From: BA4 sp044376575
GTDB taxonomy: Bacteria; Bacteroidota; Bacteroidia; CAIKAF01
DNA length: 64,000 nucleotides
Direction of reading: 5' to 3'
Assembly: GCA_044376575.1 (NCBI GenBank)
Contig: JBILKR010000001.1
Location: forward strand, 62,001 to 126,000
Below the pieces are notes generated by a model that was not told the origin of the DNA, ran no database searches, and saw only the letters and a program-made list of their open reading frames with translations. A program made the position numbers and the translations under genes. Position 1 is the first letter of the stretch. Every line of letters starts with the position of its first letter. Shown here piece after piece: positions 53,936-62,982 of the stretch.

Positions 53936-55852
53936 TTAAAAATACAATTTTCCCGAACGCAAATGACGTTGATTAGAAGGAAGTCTAATGCTTTTTTTAT
54001 CAATAAAAATTATTCCGGTTGCTTCCCAGTTGTTAATCATCTCTTCTTGCCCCCATTTATCTACCCCCATTAATTCTATTCTTATTATATCTTCTGCGAA
54101 AACTTTTTGGGATATGTTTTTAAAATAAAATGTTTTTTTCCCTATAGATAACGTGTCGGTTACTGAAATAATTTTAGGCCCATGATATAGGCGAAAATAA
54201 AATTTTTCGATATGTTTTATTTTGTTAGTACACACAATATGAAAGGAAGGAATTTCTATTAATTCAATAGGACTGAAATCGAGAATTTCGCTTGCAGCGC
54301 CAACGGGTAAATTGTTTTTTGATAAAACACCCATAAGATTAACGTGAAGTTTTCGCAAATTACCAGCGTCATAAAACGGAAGGAAAAAAGATAGAGAATG
54401 GTTAGATCGGAGAAGCTGAAAACGTTGAAAAGAGAACTTTTTTGAATTACTTATAAGGAATATTTTCTCTGACATATCTTCTTTTTCTTCATTTAATATT
54501 TGAAGAGAAAAAAATAATTCACCAGGCGAAAGATTTTCCCAATATGATTCCGGAACAATTCCAGAAACAGATATTTTAATTCCTTTAATCCCATTGTGGC
54601 TGAACTTTTCTTCGGCCTCAACACGAAACCGAACATCTTTAATTTCTCTTGGCAAAAAAGAAGAAGTGTCCGCAAAGCGCTTAAGTAAAATTCCATAGTC
54701 GTCCATGAAATATTCAATAGCAGGAGCTGCCGAGTAGGTTGTTGCGTAATGAGGCACAAAGAGTTCATTCATTCCATCTTTTTCAACGCCAATTAATCCT
54801 GAGGCTGAAGCAGAAAAAGATCCTTTAATAAGAGAAACAAAAGGAGGAACAACTAAAGACGATTCTTTACTTATAAAAACAGGACGAACAGAAACGGGTG
54901 CCGGAGTGCTGATTTGATGATTTATAGAAATGTTGATACCACTTGTTCCTTCGTGAGAACTATATTGTGATTTAATAGAAGCATATTCTATAGATGGAAT
55001 TTTTTGTTTGATAATTTTAAAACCAGCTTCAAAAACATTTTGAAATTTCATGCTCGGATAAGAAATTGTATCTCCTGCAGGAAAATGAGGAATGATTGTA
55101 TCTCCAATTAACTCGTCGTGTGTAAACTGATCGTTATCGAACACACTAAGGTGTATTGTGTCTGCCCCGGACACTTTAAATACTGCAACTCCTTTAGGTA
55201 TAATAAAATCGTTGGTAGCTTCTTCTGACTCAAACACCACTTGATCCCCAATAATTATTCTCCACACGAGGTCTGGTCGTCCGTTTCCGGACTTCGCCTT
55301 ATCATTAATAAACATATTCAGCAACGGGATGCTTTTGCCGGGCAGGTCATACTCCATTTTTGTGACAGAGCCTCCGTTAAACAATAGCTTTACAGCGTAG
55401 ATGTCCGGAATAAAATAAGGTTCTTCTGTGGTCTGAAATAGTTCAAGTTTTTTTTTAGTATTCGGGTTGTATGCAAAAAACCGCAATTCGAGATCAACCA
55501 TTCCCCCTGAAAAATTCAACAAATGGAATGGAATAAATCCGGAAAATATTTTATCTTTTTTATCCAGAGAAAAAATTTCATTTGAAGAAATGTTTTTGTT
55601 TTCGACAATTTTTGGGGAGTATATACACCCATATTTTTTACTCCAAAACTCAAGAACTCCAAGCCAAACAGCCGAGTCAACATCAGTTTCGCCAACAAAA
55701 TCTGCCGTACCCGAGAATACCACACCCGCAGCACCGTTGAGGTAAACAGACTTATTGATTTGAATATTTTTTAAAACAAAAGGTGCTTGCGAATACAGAA
55801 GACAAGGTAAAAAAAACAATGCAAACAGATAATATTTTACTGAATTGCGCAT
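53936..55852 (-). CDS. Exported protein of unknown function with C2-like segment
   Basis: This is a 638-residue secreted protein. The signal peptide (about 1-22) ends at LLYS-QAP. The sequence is beta-rich with no T9SS sorting domain visible. The segment at about 190-285, with RPDLVWRIIIGDQVVFES, LSVFDNDQFTHDELIGD and Asp-spaced loops, resembles a C2 calcium/lipid-binding domain. The remainder has no family I recognise. Its ATG overlaps the stop of the lipoprotein gene upstream (TGATG, 1 nt), so the pair is translated together. Location in the periplasm or outer membrane is expected. Confidence 0.75.
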   Translation of the reverse strand: MRNSVKYYLFALFFLPCLLYSQAPFVLKNIQINKSVYLNGAAGVVFSGTADFVGETDVDSAVWLGVLEFWSKKYGCIYSPKIVENKNISSNEIFSLDKKDKIFSGFIPFHLLNFSGGMVDLELRFFAYNPNTKKKLELFQTTEEPYFIPDIYAVKLLFNGGSVTKMEYDLPGKSIPLLNMFINDKAKSGNGRPDLVWRIIIGDQVVFESEEATNDFIIPKGVAVFKVSGADTIHLSVFDNDQFTHDELIGDTIIPHFPAGDTISYPSMKFQNVFEAGFKIIKQKIPSIEYASIKSQYSSHEGTSGINISINHQISTPAPVSVRPVFISKESSLVVPPFVSLIKGSFSASASGLIGVEKDGMNELFVPHYATTYSAAPAIEYFMDDYGILLKRFADTSSFLPREIKDVRFRVEAEEKFSHNGIKGIKISVSGIVPESYWENLSPGELFFSLQILNEEKEDMSEKIFLISNSKKFSFQRFQLLRSNHSLSFFLPFYDAGNLRKLHVNLMGVLSKNNLPVGAASEILDFSPIELIEIPSFHIVCTNKIKHIEKFYFRLYHGPKIISVTDTLSIGKKTFYFKNISQKVFAEDIIRIELMGVDKWGQEEMINNWEATGIIFIDKKSIRLPSNQRHLRSGKLYF

Positions 55853-57033
55853 CAATTAATTTTATTCCTTGAAATTTTTATTTGTTCAGTAATTGTATTT
55901 ATTAAATTAGGACTGGCAAGTGTTATTAACTCCGTTTCTGAAGGAAAAGGAAGAGGTTTTTTTTGAAGTAAAGCTAACGAGTTACTTGAAAGCGCCCTGT
56001 TATCGCCCGATGCAAAAGCGTATTCATTCTTAAATGAATACGCGCTTGTTAGTGGTGTATTAATTATATACTGATTTCCACTGCTTGGATAAAAGAGATA
56101 CGTTCCTTGTATAGTACATTGTTTAACCTGCTCATATTTTGTAACAGAAGCGGAAACTTCGCGATAGATGATTTTCTTTATCTTATTTCCGGCACTGTCT
56201 GTTCGAATACTGCCATCCGGATTTTTTTCCCACTCCCATCCATCTTCGATATTTTTTTTCTCAGTGAAAATGGTTTTATTAACCTGATCAGCGGAGGTCA
56301 CAACATCATTAATTAAAACTTCTCCAAAATAATGGTAAATAATATTTTTTTCATCTGTAAATCCAATTTTAACCCAGTTATTATTTTCATTTTGAAGATT
56401 GATTTGCCTTATTTTTTGTTCCAATTCTGCCGGAATGGGCTTGGTTGTTTTTATTTGAACATTGAGTAAAACACGCGTAAACCCATTGTTAAGGGCGAGC
56501 TGCATTTTTTGTTGTAAATCCTGGATTTTTACATTGTAACCGGCAGCCCGCTGAAAATATTCATAAGCCTTTCTGCTTGAAAACCTATCGCCACTTTCTA
56601 GCAATCTAACTCCTTCATTATAGAGCGCCTCTCCCGCTTTTTCTTTTGACTGCTGCATTTCCAAAGAATAGTCTCTGAATTCAAAAGAAATTTCTGTGAG
56701 TGGATTTGTTGGGCGGAGTGTCGGAAGTTGTTTCACCAGTTGTTGTCTGTTTTGAAGCCGGCGGTATGCATTGTATATGCTTTCCCAAGACGACTCATTT
56801 CCATTTTTTCTTAACTCTTCAATTTCGTTGATATCTTGTTCGTTGGCGATGCGATAGGAGTCAAGAAGGATATCAATATGTTTTTGATCATCGGGTTTTT
56901 TGTGAAGTTTTTTACTACAAAGTTCTATAGCCCGATCATATCTTCGGTTTTCAAAGCTTTTCTTTGCGGAGTCGCAAGAAGACACGATAAAAGAAAGTGC
57001 TAAAATGAATAATAAATGTATTTTCAATCTCAT
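55852..57033 (-). CDS. Lipoprotein with TPR-like N-terminus, unknown function
   Basis: This is a 393-residue predicted lipoprotein (lipobox IVSSC, Cys about 20). An N-terminal helical, TPR-like half contains FENRRYDRAIELCSKKLHKKPDDQ and EKAGEALYNEGVRLLESGDRFSSRKAYEYFQRA. The C-terminal half (about 185-393) is beta-rich and contains TKYEQVKQCTIQGTYLFYPSSGNQYIINTPL-type strands. I do not recognise a named family beyond this. It begins at ATG 57033 with a TAnnTTTG box 5 nt upstream and forms a two-gene unit with the C2-like secreted protein. Confidence 0.75.
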   Translation of the reverse strand: MRLKIHLLFILALSFIVSSCDSAKKSFENRRYDRAIELCSKKLHKKPDDQKHIDILLDSYRIANEQDINEIEELRKNGNESSWESIYNAYRRLQNRQQLVKQLPTLRPTNPLTEISFEFRDYSLEMQQSKEKAGEALYNEGVRLLESGDRFSSRKAYEYFQRAAGYNVKIQDLQQKMQLALNNGFTRVLLNVQIKTTKPIPAELEQKIRQINLQNENNNWVKIGFTDEKNIIYHYFGEVLINDVVTSADQVNKTIFTEKKNIEDGWEWEKNPDGSIRTDSAGNKIKKIIYREVSASVTKYEQVKQCTIQGTYLFYPSSGNQYIINTPLTSAYSFKNEYAFASGDNRALSSNSLALLQKKPLPFPSETELITLASPNLINTITEQIKISRNKIN

Positions 57034-57038
57034 AAAAT

Positions 57039-57046
57039 CAAAGATA
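57039..57046 (-). promoter_or_regulatory. Promoter -7 box of the lipoprotein/C2-like pair
   Basis: TATCTTTG on the minus strand matches TAnnTTTG, 5 nt before ATG 57033. A TTTG lies about 22 nt further upstream. Confidence 0.5.
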
Positions 57047-57142
57047 AGGGTTTATCCAATAATTATTTCAAATAATACCATATAACAACTACACTTGGCT
57101 GAAATAATATCCAACATCGTTTTATTATTCGTGATATTGGCT

Positions 57143-57150
57143 TATTTTTG
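57143..57150 (+). promoter_or_regulatory. Promoter -7 box of the desaturase gene
   Basis: TATTTTTG is a perfect TAnnTTTG box, 27 nt before ATG 57178. This would leave an ordinary short leader, unlike the other boxes here. Confidence 0.45.
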
Positions 57151-57177
57151 TTAATATAATAAAAGGCGCTTTTAAAT

Positions 57178-58233
57178 ATGATTTCCAACGGACACATTAC
57201 AATTACAGATCCTGTTTATATTAAAAAGGAAAAACTCACCAGGTTTGACAGGTTCTGTATGCGATTTATCAACGACGAAAAAGATTTGCCATTTATTCGT
57301 CTGTCAATTTTATTGATGTTAATTTTTCCGCCACTTGCACTGTGGCTGTTTATTGATTTTAGCTGGTGGGTGGCAGCTGTTTATCTTTTTCTGAATTGGG
57401 CAATATTTTTAGGCCCCTTTATTTTAATGTTGCATAATACATCTCACCGATCATTATTTAAACACAAGTATAAGGCCTGGAATAATTTTATTCCTTGGTT
57501 TATCGGTCCGTTTTTTGGAGAATCTCCGGAAACATATTTTGCACATCACGTCGCAATGCATCATCCGGAGAACAATATGGAAGAAGATCTTAGCACAACA
57601 ATGCCTTATCGCAGAGATAGTGTTCGCGGATTTATTCTTTATTTTCTTGAATTCTTTTTTACTACAGTTGCTCATCTTGGAAGTTATTTGTGGCGAAAAA
57701 ACAGAAAGCCAATTATGTGGAAAATGATTATAGGAGAATTGTCATATTTCGGAATGTGTATTGGAATGTCATTTGTAAACTTTGAAGCAGCCCTCGTAAC
57801 ACTAATTATACCACTCTGCTTTACACGATTAATGATGATGGCAGGAAACTGGGGACAGCATGCTTTTGTTGACGCAGCAGAGCCAGGAAATCCATATCGC
57901 AATAGCATAACATGCATCAATACGCCATACAATAAGAAAAGCTGGAACGACGGCTACCATATCAGCCACCACGAGAGAGCTAACAGACACTGGACACAAC
58001 ACCCGCAGGAATTATTGGATAATATTGATACATACATTAAAGAGGGCGCGATTGTTTTTCAAAAAATTGATTTTACTACCGTTTGGTTGTTTTTGATGTT
58101 GAAGCGTTACGATTGGCTGGCCAATCATTATGTTCAATTAGACCCAAACAATATTAAATCAAAAGAAGAAGTTATTGCATTCTTAAAATTAAGAACGAGA
58201 CCCATAAAAGACAGGCAATATGTTTTAGCATAA
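57178..58233 (+). CDS. Membrane fatty acid desaturase family protein
   Basis: This is a 351-residue integral-membrane di-iron enzyme with the three histidine boxes in order: HNTSHR (about 88-93), HHVAMHH (about 123-129) and HISHHE (about 261-266). Paired hydrophobic helices at about 40-85 and 150-225 fit the fold. Related proteins introduce double bonds or hydroxyl groups in acyl chains or sphingolipids. It is followed by a RidA gene after 5 nt. The exact regiospecificity cannot be read from sequence. Confidence 0.87.
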   Translation: MISNGHITITDPVYIKKEKLTRFDRFCMRFINDEKDLPFIRLSILLMLIFPPLALWLFIDFSWWVAAVYLFLNWAIFLGPFILMLHNTSHRSLFKHKYKAWNNFIPWFIGPFFGESPETYFAHHVAMHHPENNMEEDLSTTMPYRRDSVRGFILYFLEFFFTTVAHLGSYLWRKNRKPIMWKMIIGELSYFGMCIGMSFVNFEAALVTLIIPLCFTRLMMMAGNWGQHAFVDAAEPGNPYRNSITCINTPYNKKSWNDGYHISHHERANRHWTQHPQELLDNIDTYIKEGAIVFQKIDFTTVWLFLMLKRYDWLANHYVQLDPNNIKSKEEVIAFLKLRTRPIKDRQYVLA

Positions 58234-58238
58234 TCAGC

Positions 58239-58670
58239 ATGAGCGGCAAATCAATCATAGAATCGTCTAAAGCACCCGAACCAGTAGGTCTTTATCCTCA
58301 CGCAAGAAGAGTAGGAGACTTTGTATATTTTTCTGGAATCGGACCGCGCGAAAAAGGAACAAAAAAAATTCCTGGTGTTGATTTGAACGATGACGGAAGC
58401 ATTCGCGATTACGACATTGCCACGCAGTGCCATTCTGTGTTTAAAAACTTACAGTATGTGGTTGAAGATGCTGGAGCAAGCTGGGCAGATGTTATTGACG
58501 TAACGGTTTTTTTAACCAATATGAAAGCAGATTTTCCAATTTATAACAAAATATATGCAGAGTATTTTAAAGATAATTTACCCTGCCGCACAACCATTGA
58601 AATTAAATCGTTGCCAACCCCAATCGCTATTGAAGTAAAGGCGATAGCCTTTGTTGGAGAAAAAAAATAA
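58239..58670 (+). CDS. RidA-family protein, aminomuconate-deaminase-like
   Basis: This is a 143-residue YjgF/YER057c/UK114 family protein. The N-terminus KAPEPVGLYPHARRVGDFVYFSG and the long EKGTKKIPGVDLNDDGS insertion are like those of 2-aminomuconate deaminase, which acts in tryptophan/kynurenine breakdown. PCRTTIEIKSLP (about 116-127) holds the arginine that binds the substrate carboxylate in RidA proteins. It follows the desaturase by 5 nt. It is convergent with a second, standard RidA gene 5 nt away. A generic RidA imine deaminase is the alternative. Confidence 0.85.
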   Translation: MSGKSIIESSKAPEPVGLYPHARRVGDFVYFSGIGPREKGTKKIPGVDLNDDGSIRDYDIATQCHSVFKNLQYVVEDAGASWADVIDVTVFLTNMKADFPIYNKIYAEYFKDNLPCRTTIEIKSLPTPIAIEVKAIAFVGEKK

Positions 58671-58675
58671 AGTGA

Positions 58676-59059
58676 TTATTTAACAGCAATTCCTGAAATT
58701 TCTACGTCAGCGCCAGCAGGCAAGCCCTTTACAGCAACGGTTTCTCTGGCGGGAAAGTGATTCTCCAATGCCTTAGAATATGTTTCGTTCATGGCTTTAA
58801 AATGTGCCATATCAGAAAGGAAGATGGTTGTTTTAACCAGGTTTGAATAATTCATCCCGGCCTCTTCTAGAATAGCCAGAAGGTTTTTTAAAACCAAAGT
58901 AGTTTGTTCTTCAATGCTACCGCCACAAAAAGCTCCACTTTCAGGGTCGATAGCAATCTGTCCGGAAATATATAGCGTTGAAGTTTCTCCCGTGGTAATT
59001 ACAGCCTGATTGTATGGACCGATGGGCTGAGGTGCTTTAATGGTATTAACAACCTTCAT
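58676..59059 (-). CDS. ridA: RidA imine/enamine deaminase
   Basis: This is a 127-residue RidA protein that hydrolyses reactive 2-aminoacrylate-type imines released by PLP enzymes. Diagnostic sequences are KAPQPIGPYNQAV (about 8-20), LYISGQIAIDPESG, NLVKTTIFLSDM and FPARETVAVKGLP (catalytic Arg about 106). Length and motifs are canonical. It starts 6 nt after the choice-of-anchor B gene on the same strand. Confidence 0.93.
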   Translation of the reverse strand: MKVVNTIKAPQPIGPYNQAVITTGETSTLYISGQIAIDPESGAFCGGSIEEQTTLVLKNLLAILEEAGMNYSNLVKTTIFLSDMAHFKAMNETYSKALENHFPARETVAVKGLPAGADVEISGIAVK

Positions 59060-59065
59060 ATTCGC

Positions 59066-60445
59066 CTATTCTTTAATGAATTTTTTTCGGATGCGAGTCT
59101 CTCCCGATTTTATTTCAGCTAAATACATGCCCGAGCAAAGCTCTTCTACTGAAATTGTATTTGTATTTTTTACAGTAGAAATGAAAGACCCGTTTAATGA
59201 ATAAATTGAAATAGCATCAATGTTATCTATCCCCGATAAAGAAATTACGTGGCTTGCCGGATTAGGATATATTTTAATTTTTTCAGAAGAAACGGGCTCG
59301 TTTCCAGCGAAGAATAAAGGCTCAAAAACATAGCAACCGCTTTGCATGTCTCCAAGCAATATTCTTCCTGAAGGGAGAAAGGGATATGTTCCCCATGCGC
59401 CGGCAAAATCCAAAGGAGGAAAAGAAGTGTCAGGATAAGTATCATACCATGCAATTTTTTCAACACCGCAGTCTTCGGAATAAGCATATACTTGTAATCC
59501 ATGATGGTAATATGCAACATAAATAAAATTATCCCTGATGAGAGGGTTGTGGGGAATGGCATTTGCGTCTAAATCAACTTCTCCCAGCACATTACAAAAA
59601 TCAATGTTCAGCAAATTTTCTACATTCATTAATTTTAATTTTTTTCCATGGGTTTCATCGGCCATAACGTATTTTTTTTCATCTGCCGACATCCATCCGC
59701 TATGACAATAGCCCTTTTCAGGATAACTTGTATAATCTGCAATGACAATAGGATTTCCGGGATTGGTAAAATTCCCGATATAAAATCCCTCGTTTCCGCA
59801 ATTCAAAAACGCAGTATCATTTTTTACATATCCGTCATGAACATAAGTGTATAAAGGATGAATAAACTCACCTAAGAATGAGGGGTTTTCCGGGTTCTCC
59901 AAAGAAAAAGAAATCATTGCATGGTTTTGATTTGAATATGGAGGATGAATGTAAGTTCTTGCTCCAAAAATATGCAGTCGGGATTTCGCGGTATCAATAA
60001 ATAGATTGTGTGCGCGTACAATTAACGAATCATTATCATAAACCACATGCACACTGTCAGGTAAATAACTCATGTCAATAATCTGTAATGAACTAAATCC
60101 CTGATCGCAAACAGCGTAAAGATACTTTCCAAAATTTTTAAAATCTCGATGCACAATATGGCTTCCCGCTGAACGCCCCTGTACAAAATCAACCTCTGTT
60201 AAATTTCCTGAAGATGCTGGGATTTGCAAAAAATGAACTCCATCCAGAGATCCCATAATCGCATATTCAATTCCATCTTGTTCGTATCCCCATACTTCAT
60301 TATATCTTCTGAAATCATTTGCACTGACACTGATTGAAGGGTTATGCCAGTTGTATAAAAGATTTATATTTTGAGAGTTTTGTGCTGTTACAAATAATGT
60401 TGTACAGCCAATTAAAAATGACAGTATAAATTTTGACATACGCAT
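59066..60445 (-). CDS. Choice-of-anchor B family protein, T9SS type A
   Basis: This is a 459-residue exported protein with signal peptide (about 1-21), a beta-propeller of LVIVP-like repeats (about 45-370; VHFLQIPAS, SSLQIIDMSYLPDS, MISFSLENPENPSFLG) and a type A sorting domain (about 385-459, IKIYPNPASHVISL, GMYLAEIKSGE). Such proteins are surface or secreted cargo of type IX secretion, without known catalytic activity. The ATG at 60445 overlaps the stop of the isomerase gene upstream (TAATG); an ATG at 60439 is also possible. Confidence 0.87.
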   Translation of the reverse strand: MRMSKFILSFLIGCTTLFVTAQNSQNINLLYNWHNPSISVSANDFRRYNEVWGYEQDGIEYAIMGSLDGVHFLQIPASSGNLTEVDFVQGRSAGSHIVHRDFKNFGKYLYAVCDQGFSSLQIIDMSYLPDSVHVVYDNDSLIVRAHNLFIDTAKSRLHIFGARTYIHPPYSNQNHAMISFSLENPENPSFLGEFIHPLYTYVHDGYVKNDTAFLNCGNEGFYIGNFTNPGNPIVIADYTSYPEKGYCHSGWMSADEKKYVMADETHGKKLKLMNVENLLNIDFCNVLGEVDLDANAIPHNPLIRDNFIYVAYYHHGLQVYAYSEDCGVEKIAWYDTYPDTSFPPLDFAGAWGTYPFLPSGRILLGDMQSGCYVFEPLFFAGNEPVSSEKIKIYPNPASHVISLSGIDNIDAISIYSLNGSFISTVKNTNTISVEELCSGMYLAEIKSGETRIRKKFIKE

Positions 60446-61428
60446 TAGAGTTTTGACAACTCAGTTTTTAAATAATTAATTACATCTACCTCCATAATAT
60501 CTACCTTGTTTTTTTTACTCAAATGAAATGAAACCCAATCACAGAAATGAATAATGTAGAACGTTTCAATTACCGCGTTTTCTCCCTCTGCCCAAATTTC
60601 AGAGATACAGCCGGCATGAGGGGCAATCACTCCCTTAATAATTTCCATCCTTGTCTGATTTCGCTCAAAATCATTTTTTGACCGAATAAAAACAACCGAA
60701 AGAAAATCTTTTCCTCCGGCCCAGCCAACTAACTCGTTGTGGTTCATTTCCGGAATTACATGATGCCAAGCAAGCATTTTAGCATTTTCGTTGATTTGCT
60801 GACGAAAACGAACGGCAACCCCTTCTTTATTAGAGTCGGAGTATATAACCGGAATCTTATTATAAAGTCGATCAGCAATGGCGTTTGCCTCAGATGAAAT
60901 TTTTTCTTGATTTGAAATCAGAAAAGAAGCGGTGGCGCCAAGATCTTCAGCATACTTTTCTGGGAGTTGACCGATATGAACAAAAAGCAAAATAAGTTGT
61001 GATAAAGAATAACCTAAACAAGCCCTGGGGGGATTTCCGCCGGGAATCTCTATTAGGCCCAACCCGTGTTTCTTAGCAATTTCCTTCATCTTGCCCCCGC
61101 TTGTAATACAAACAACTTGAGCCCCAAGCGCGACACCCTTTTCTAGAACAGACAAAGTTTCTTCTGTATCGCCCGAATATGAAGAGGCGATTAGCAAAGA
61201 ATCTTTACCGACATAAGACGGAATAAAATAGTCCTTGGTAATACCAATTGGCAGTGTCGCGTGTGTTTTGGCAATGTCAGTAACAATACTTGCACCAATG
61301 CCGGACCCACCCAATCCTGCAATCACAATATTTTTAATTGCAACAATATTAATGTTAATATTGCTTGAATTAAAAATTACGATACTTTCTTCAATGTGAT
61401 TCGGGAGTTGCTCTATCAAACTACGCAT
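60445..61428 (-). CDS. Bifunctional phosphoglucose/phosphomannose isomerase (SIS domain)
   Basis: This 327-residue protein has two SIS half-domains. GLGGSGIGASIVTDI (about 34-48), SSYSGDTEETL (about 78-88) and the second-half GVAVRFRQQINENAKM and EMNHNELVGWAGG regions match the bifunctional PGI/PMI family first known in archaea and some bacteria. It interconverts glucose 6-phosphate or mannose 6-phosphate with fructose 6-phosphate. It overlaps the downstream choice-of-anchor B gene by 1 nt and is divergent from rnhA. Confidence 0.88.
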   Translation of the reverse strand: MRSLIEQLPNHIEESIVIFNSSNININIVAIKNIVIAGLGGSGIGASIVTDIAKTHATLPIGITKDYFIPSYVGKDSLLIASSYSGDTEETLSVLEKGVALGAQVVCITSGGKMKEIAKKHGLGLIEIPGGNPPRACLGYSLSQLILLFVHIGQLPEKYAEDLGATASFLISNQEKISSEANAIADRLYNKIPVIYSDSNKEGVAVRFRQQINENAKMLAWHHVIPEMNHNELVGWAGGKDFLSVVFIRSKNDFERNQTRMEIIKGVIAPHAGCISEIWAEGENAVIETFYIIHFCDWVSFHLSKKNKVDIMEVDVINYLKTELSKL

Positions 61429-61539
61429 TGTTCAAATTTTATCTAAATGTAAACCTACATAAAACAGATTAAATCTACAAAAACAATCTTTCCGGAAGCC
61501 TCGAAAATATGAATGAAAGTTGTTAATTTGTAAAAAGCA

Positions 61540-62010
61540 ATGGGATCATTTTCTCACATAGATATTTATACTGATGGAGCCGCAAGAGGCAACCCCGGAC
61601 CGGGAGGGTTTGGTGTGGTGCTTATCGCCGGCCCCCACAGAAAAGAGCATAGCGAAGGTTATCGATACACCACCAACAACAGAATGGAACTTCTCGCAGT
61701 AATACGTGGGCTTGAAATGCTGAAAACAAAATCAAGCCCCGTACGGATTTACTCAGATTCAAAATATGTAGTAGATGCTGTACAGAAAAAATGGGTATTT
61801 AATTGGGTAAAAAAGGGATTTAAAGACAAAAAAAATCCAGACCTGTGGAGTCGCTTTCTCGAGCTTTATCCTCATTTTAATGTTGAACTGATATGGGTGA
61901 AGGGACACGCAGAAAATATTGAAAACAACCGATGCGATGAATTGGCAGTCCGCGCATCTCATAACCCACACCCAATGATTGATGCTTTTTTTGAAAGCCA
62001 TAGTAATTAA
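61540..62010 (+). CDS. rnhA: Ribonuclease HI
   Basis: This is a 156-residue RNase H that cleaves the RNA strand of RNA-DNA hybrids. The four catalytic acids are visible: Asp in YTDGAARGNPGPGG (about 11), Glu in NNRMELLAVI (about 51), Asp in YSDSKYVVDAV (about 73) and the later Asp in NNRCDELA (about 136), with the His of VKGHAEN. Length is normal. It is followed 15 nt later by the GSCFA gene on the same strand. Confidence 0.95.
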   Translation: MGSFSHIDIYTDGAARGNPGPGGFGVVLIAGPHRKEHSEGYRYTTNNRMELLAVIRGLEMLKTKSSPVRIYSDSKYVVDAVQKKWVFNWVKKGFKDKKNPDLWSRFLELYPHFNVELIWVKGHAENIENNRCDELAVRASHNPHPMIDAFFESHSN

Positions 62011-62025
62011 AGTTAAAGTCTGATA

Positions 62026-62982
62026 ATGAAACTCCAATACTCCGTACCGTTGTCTTCAACAGAGCATCCTATTACACATCGCGCCCCTGTAATGATGATT
62101 GGTTCCTGTTTCTCAGAAAACATAGCACAACGGATGAGAAGAACCGGGTTTTCGGTGTTAAACAATCCTCACGGGATTATCTATAACCCCATCTCTCTCA
62201 GACAATCATTGGAAGACGTTTTTTACAATAAAAAATTTGAAGAGAATGATCTCTATTTCGACGGGGACTTGTGGCACAGCTATGCACATCATGGCGTTTT
62301 TTCATCCCCGTCATCAGAAACAACGATAAAACGAATCAATCAATCCATAGCTCAGGCACACGAATCCCTTTCTCAAATATCTCACCTTATTATTACTCTC
62401 GGAAGTGCCTGGACATATTATACAATTTCTGACAATAAACCTGTTGCGAACTGTCATAAGCAGCCAGGAAAAAATTTCTTTAAAAAAACGATTGAAGTCA
62501 AATTAGAAAAAGAAAAATGGATTAAAATTTTAGATGAGTTTAAAAATAAATACCCGAATGCTAATATATTATTAACTATAAGCCCTGTAAAACATCTAAA
62601 AGACGGAGCATTTGAGAATAACTACAGCAAAGGCATTTTACATCATTTGGTGGCTGAATTATTGACCGCAAAAAATGACATTAAATATTTTCCTGCATTT
62701 GAAATTCTACAGGATGAATTGCGCGATTATCGGTTTTATGCCAGTGATTTTGCGCACCCCAATGAACTGGCCATTGATTACATTTGGAGTCGCTTTGAAG
62801 AAGTCTATTTTTCAAATGAATCCAAAATCATTGCACAGGAAATAAGTCAGCTGCGGTCATTATTTCAACATAAAGTTGTGCACGCTGAAACTAAGCAAAC
62901 CCTCAATTTTTTAGCACAACGGGCTCAGAAACTTTCAGATTTTAAAACAAAATGGCCAACAATACAACTAGATTTTATATGA
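62026..62982 (+). CDS. GSCFA-domain (SGNH-hydrolase-like) protein
   Basis: This is a 318-residue protein with the Bacteroidota GSCFA domain, named from the motif seen here as IGSCFSENIAQRM (about 26-38). LIITLGSAWTYY and FYASDFAHPNELAIDYIW correspond to later SGNH-like blocks, with Ser in block I and Asp-x-x-His in the last. Hydrolytic activity on an unknown ester is inferred. It has no signal peptide. Its stop overlaps the exonuclease gene by ATGA. Confidence 0.87.
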   Translation: MKLQYSVPLSSTEHPITHRAPVMMIGSCFSENIAQRMRRTGFSVLNNPHGIIYNPISLRQSLEDVFYNKKFEENDLYFDGDLWHSYAHHGVFSSPSSETTIKRINQSIAQAHESLSQISHLIITLGSAWTYYTISDNKPVANCHKQPGKNFFKKTIEVKLEKEKWIKILDEFKNKYPNANILLTISPVKHLKDGAFENNYSKGILHHLVAELLTAKNDIKYFPAFEILQDELRDYRFYASDFAHPNELAIDYIWSRFEEVYFSNESKIIAQEISQLRSLFQHKVVHAETKQTLNFLAQRAQKLSDFKTKWPTIQLDFI

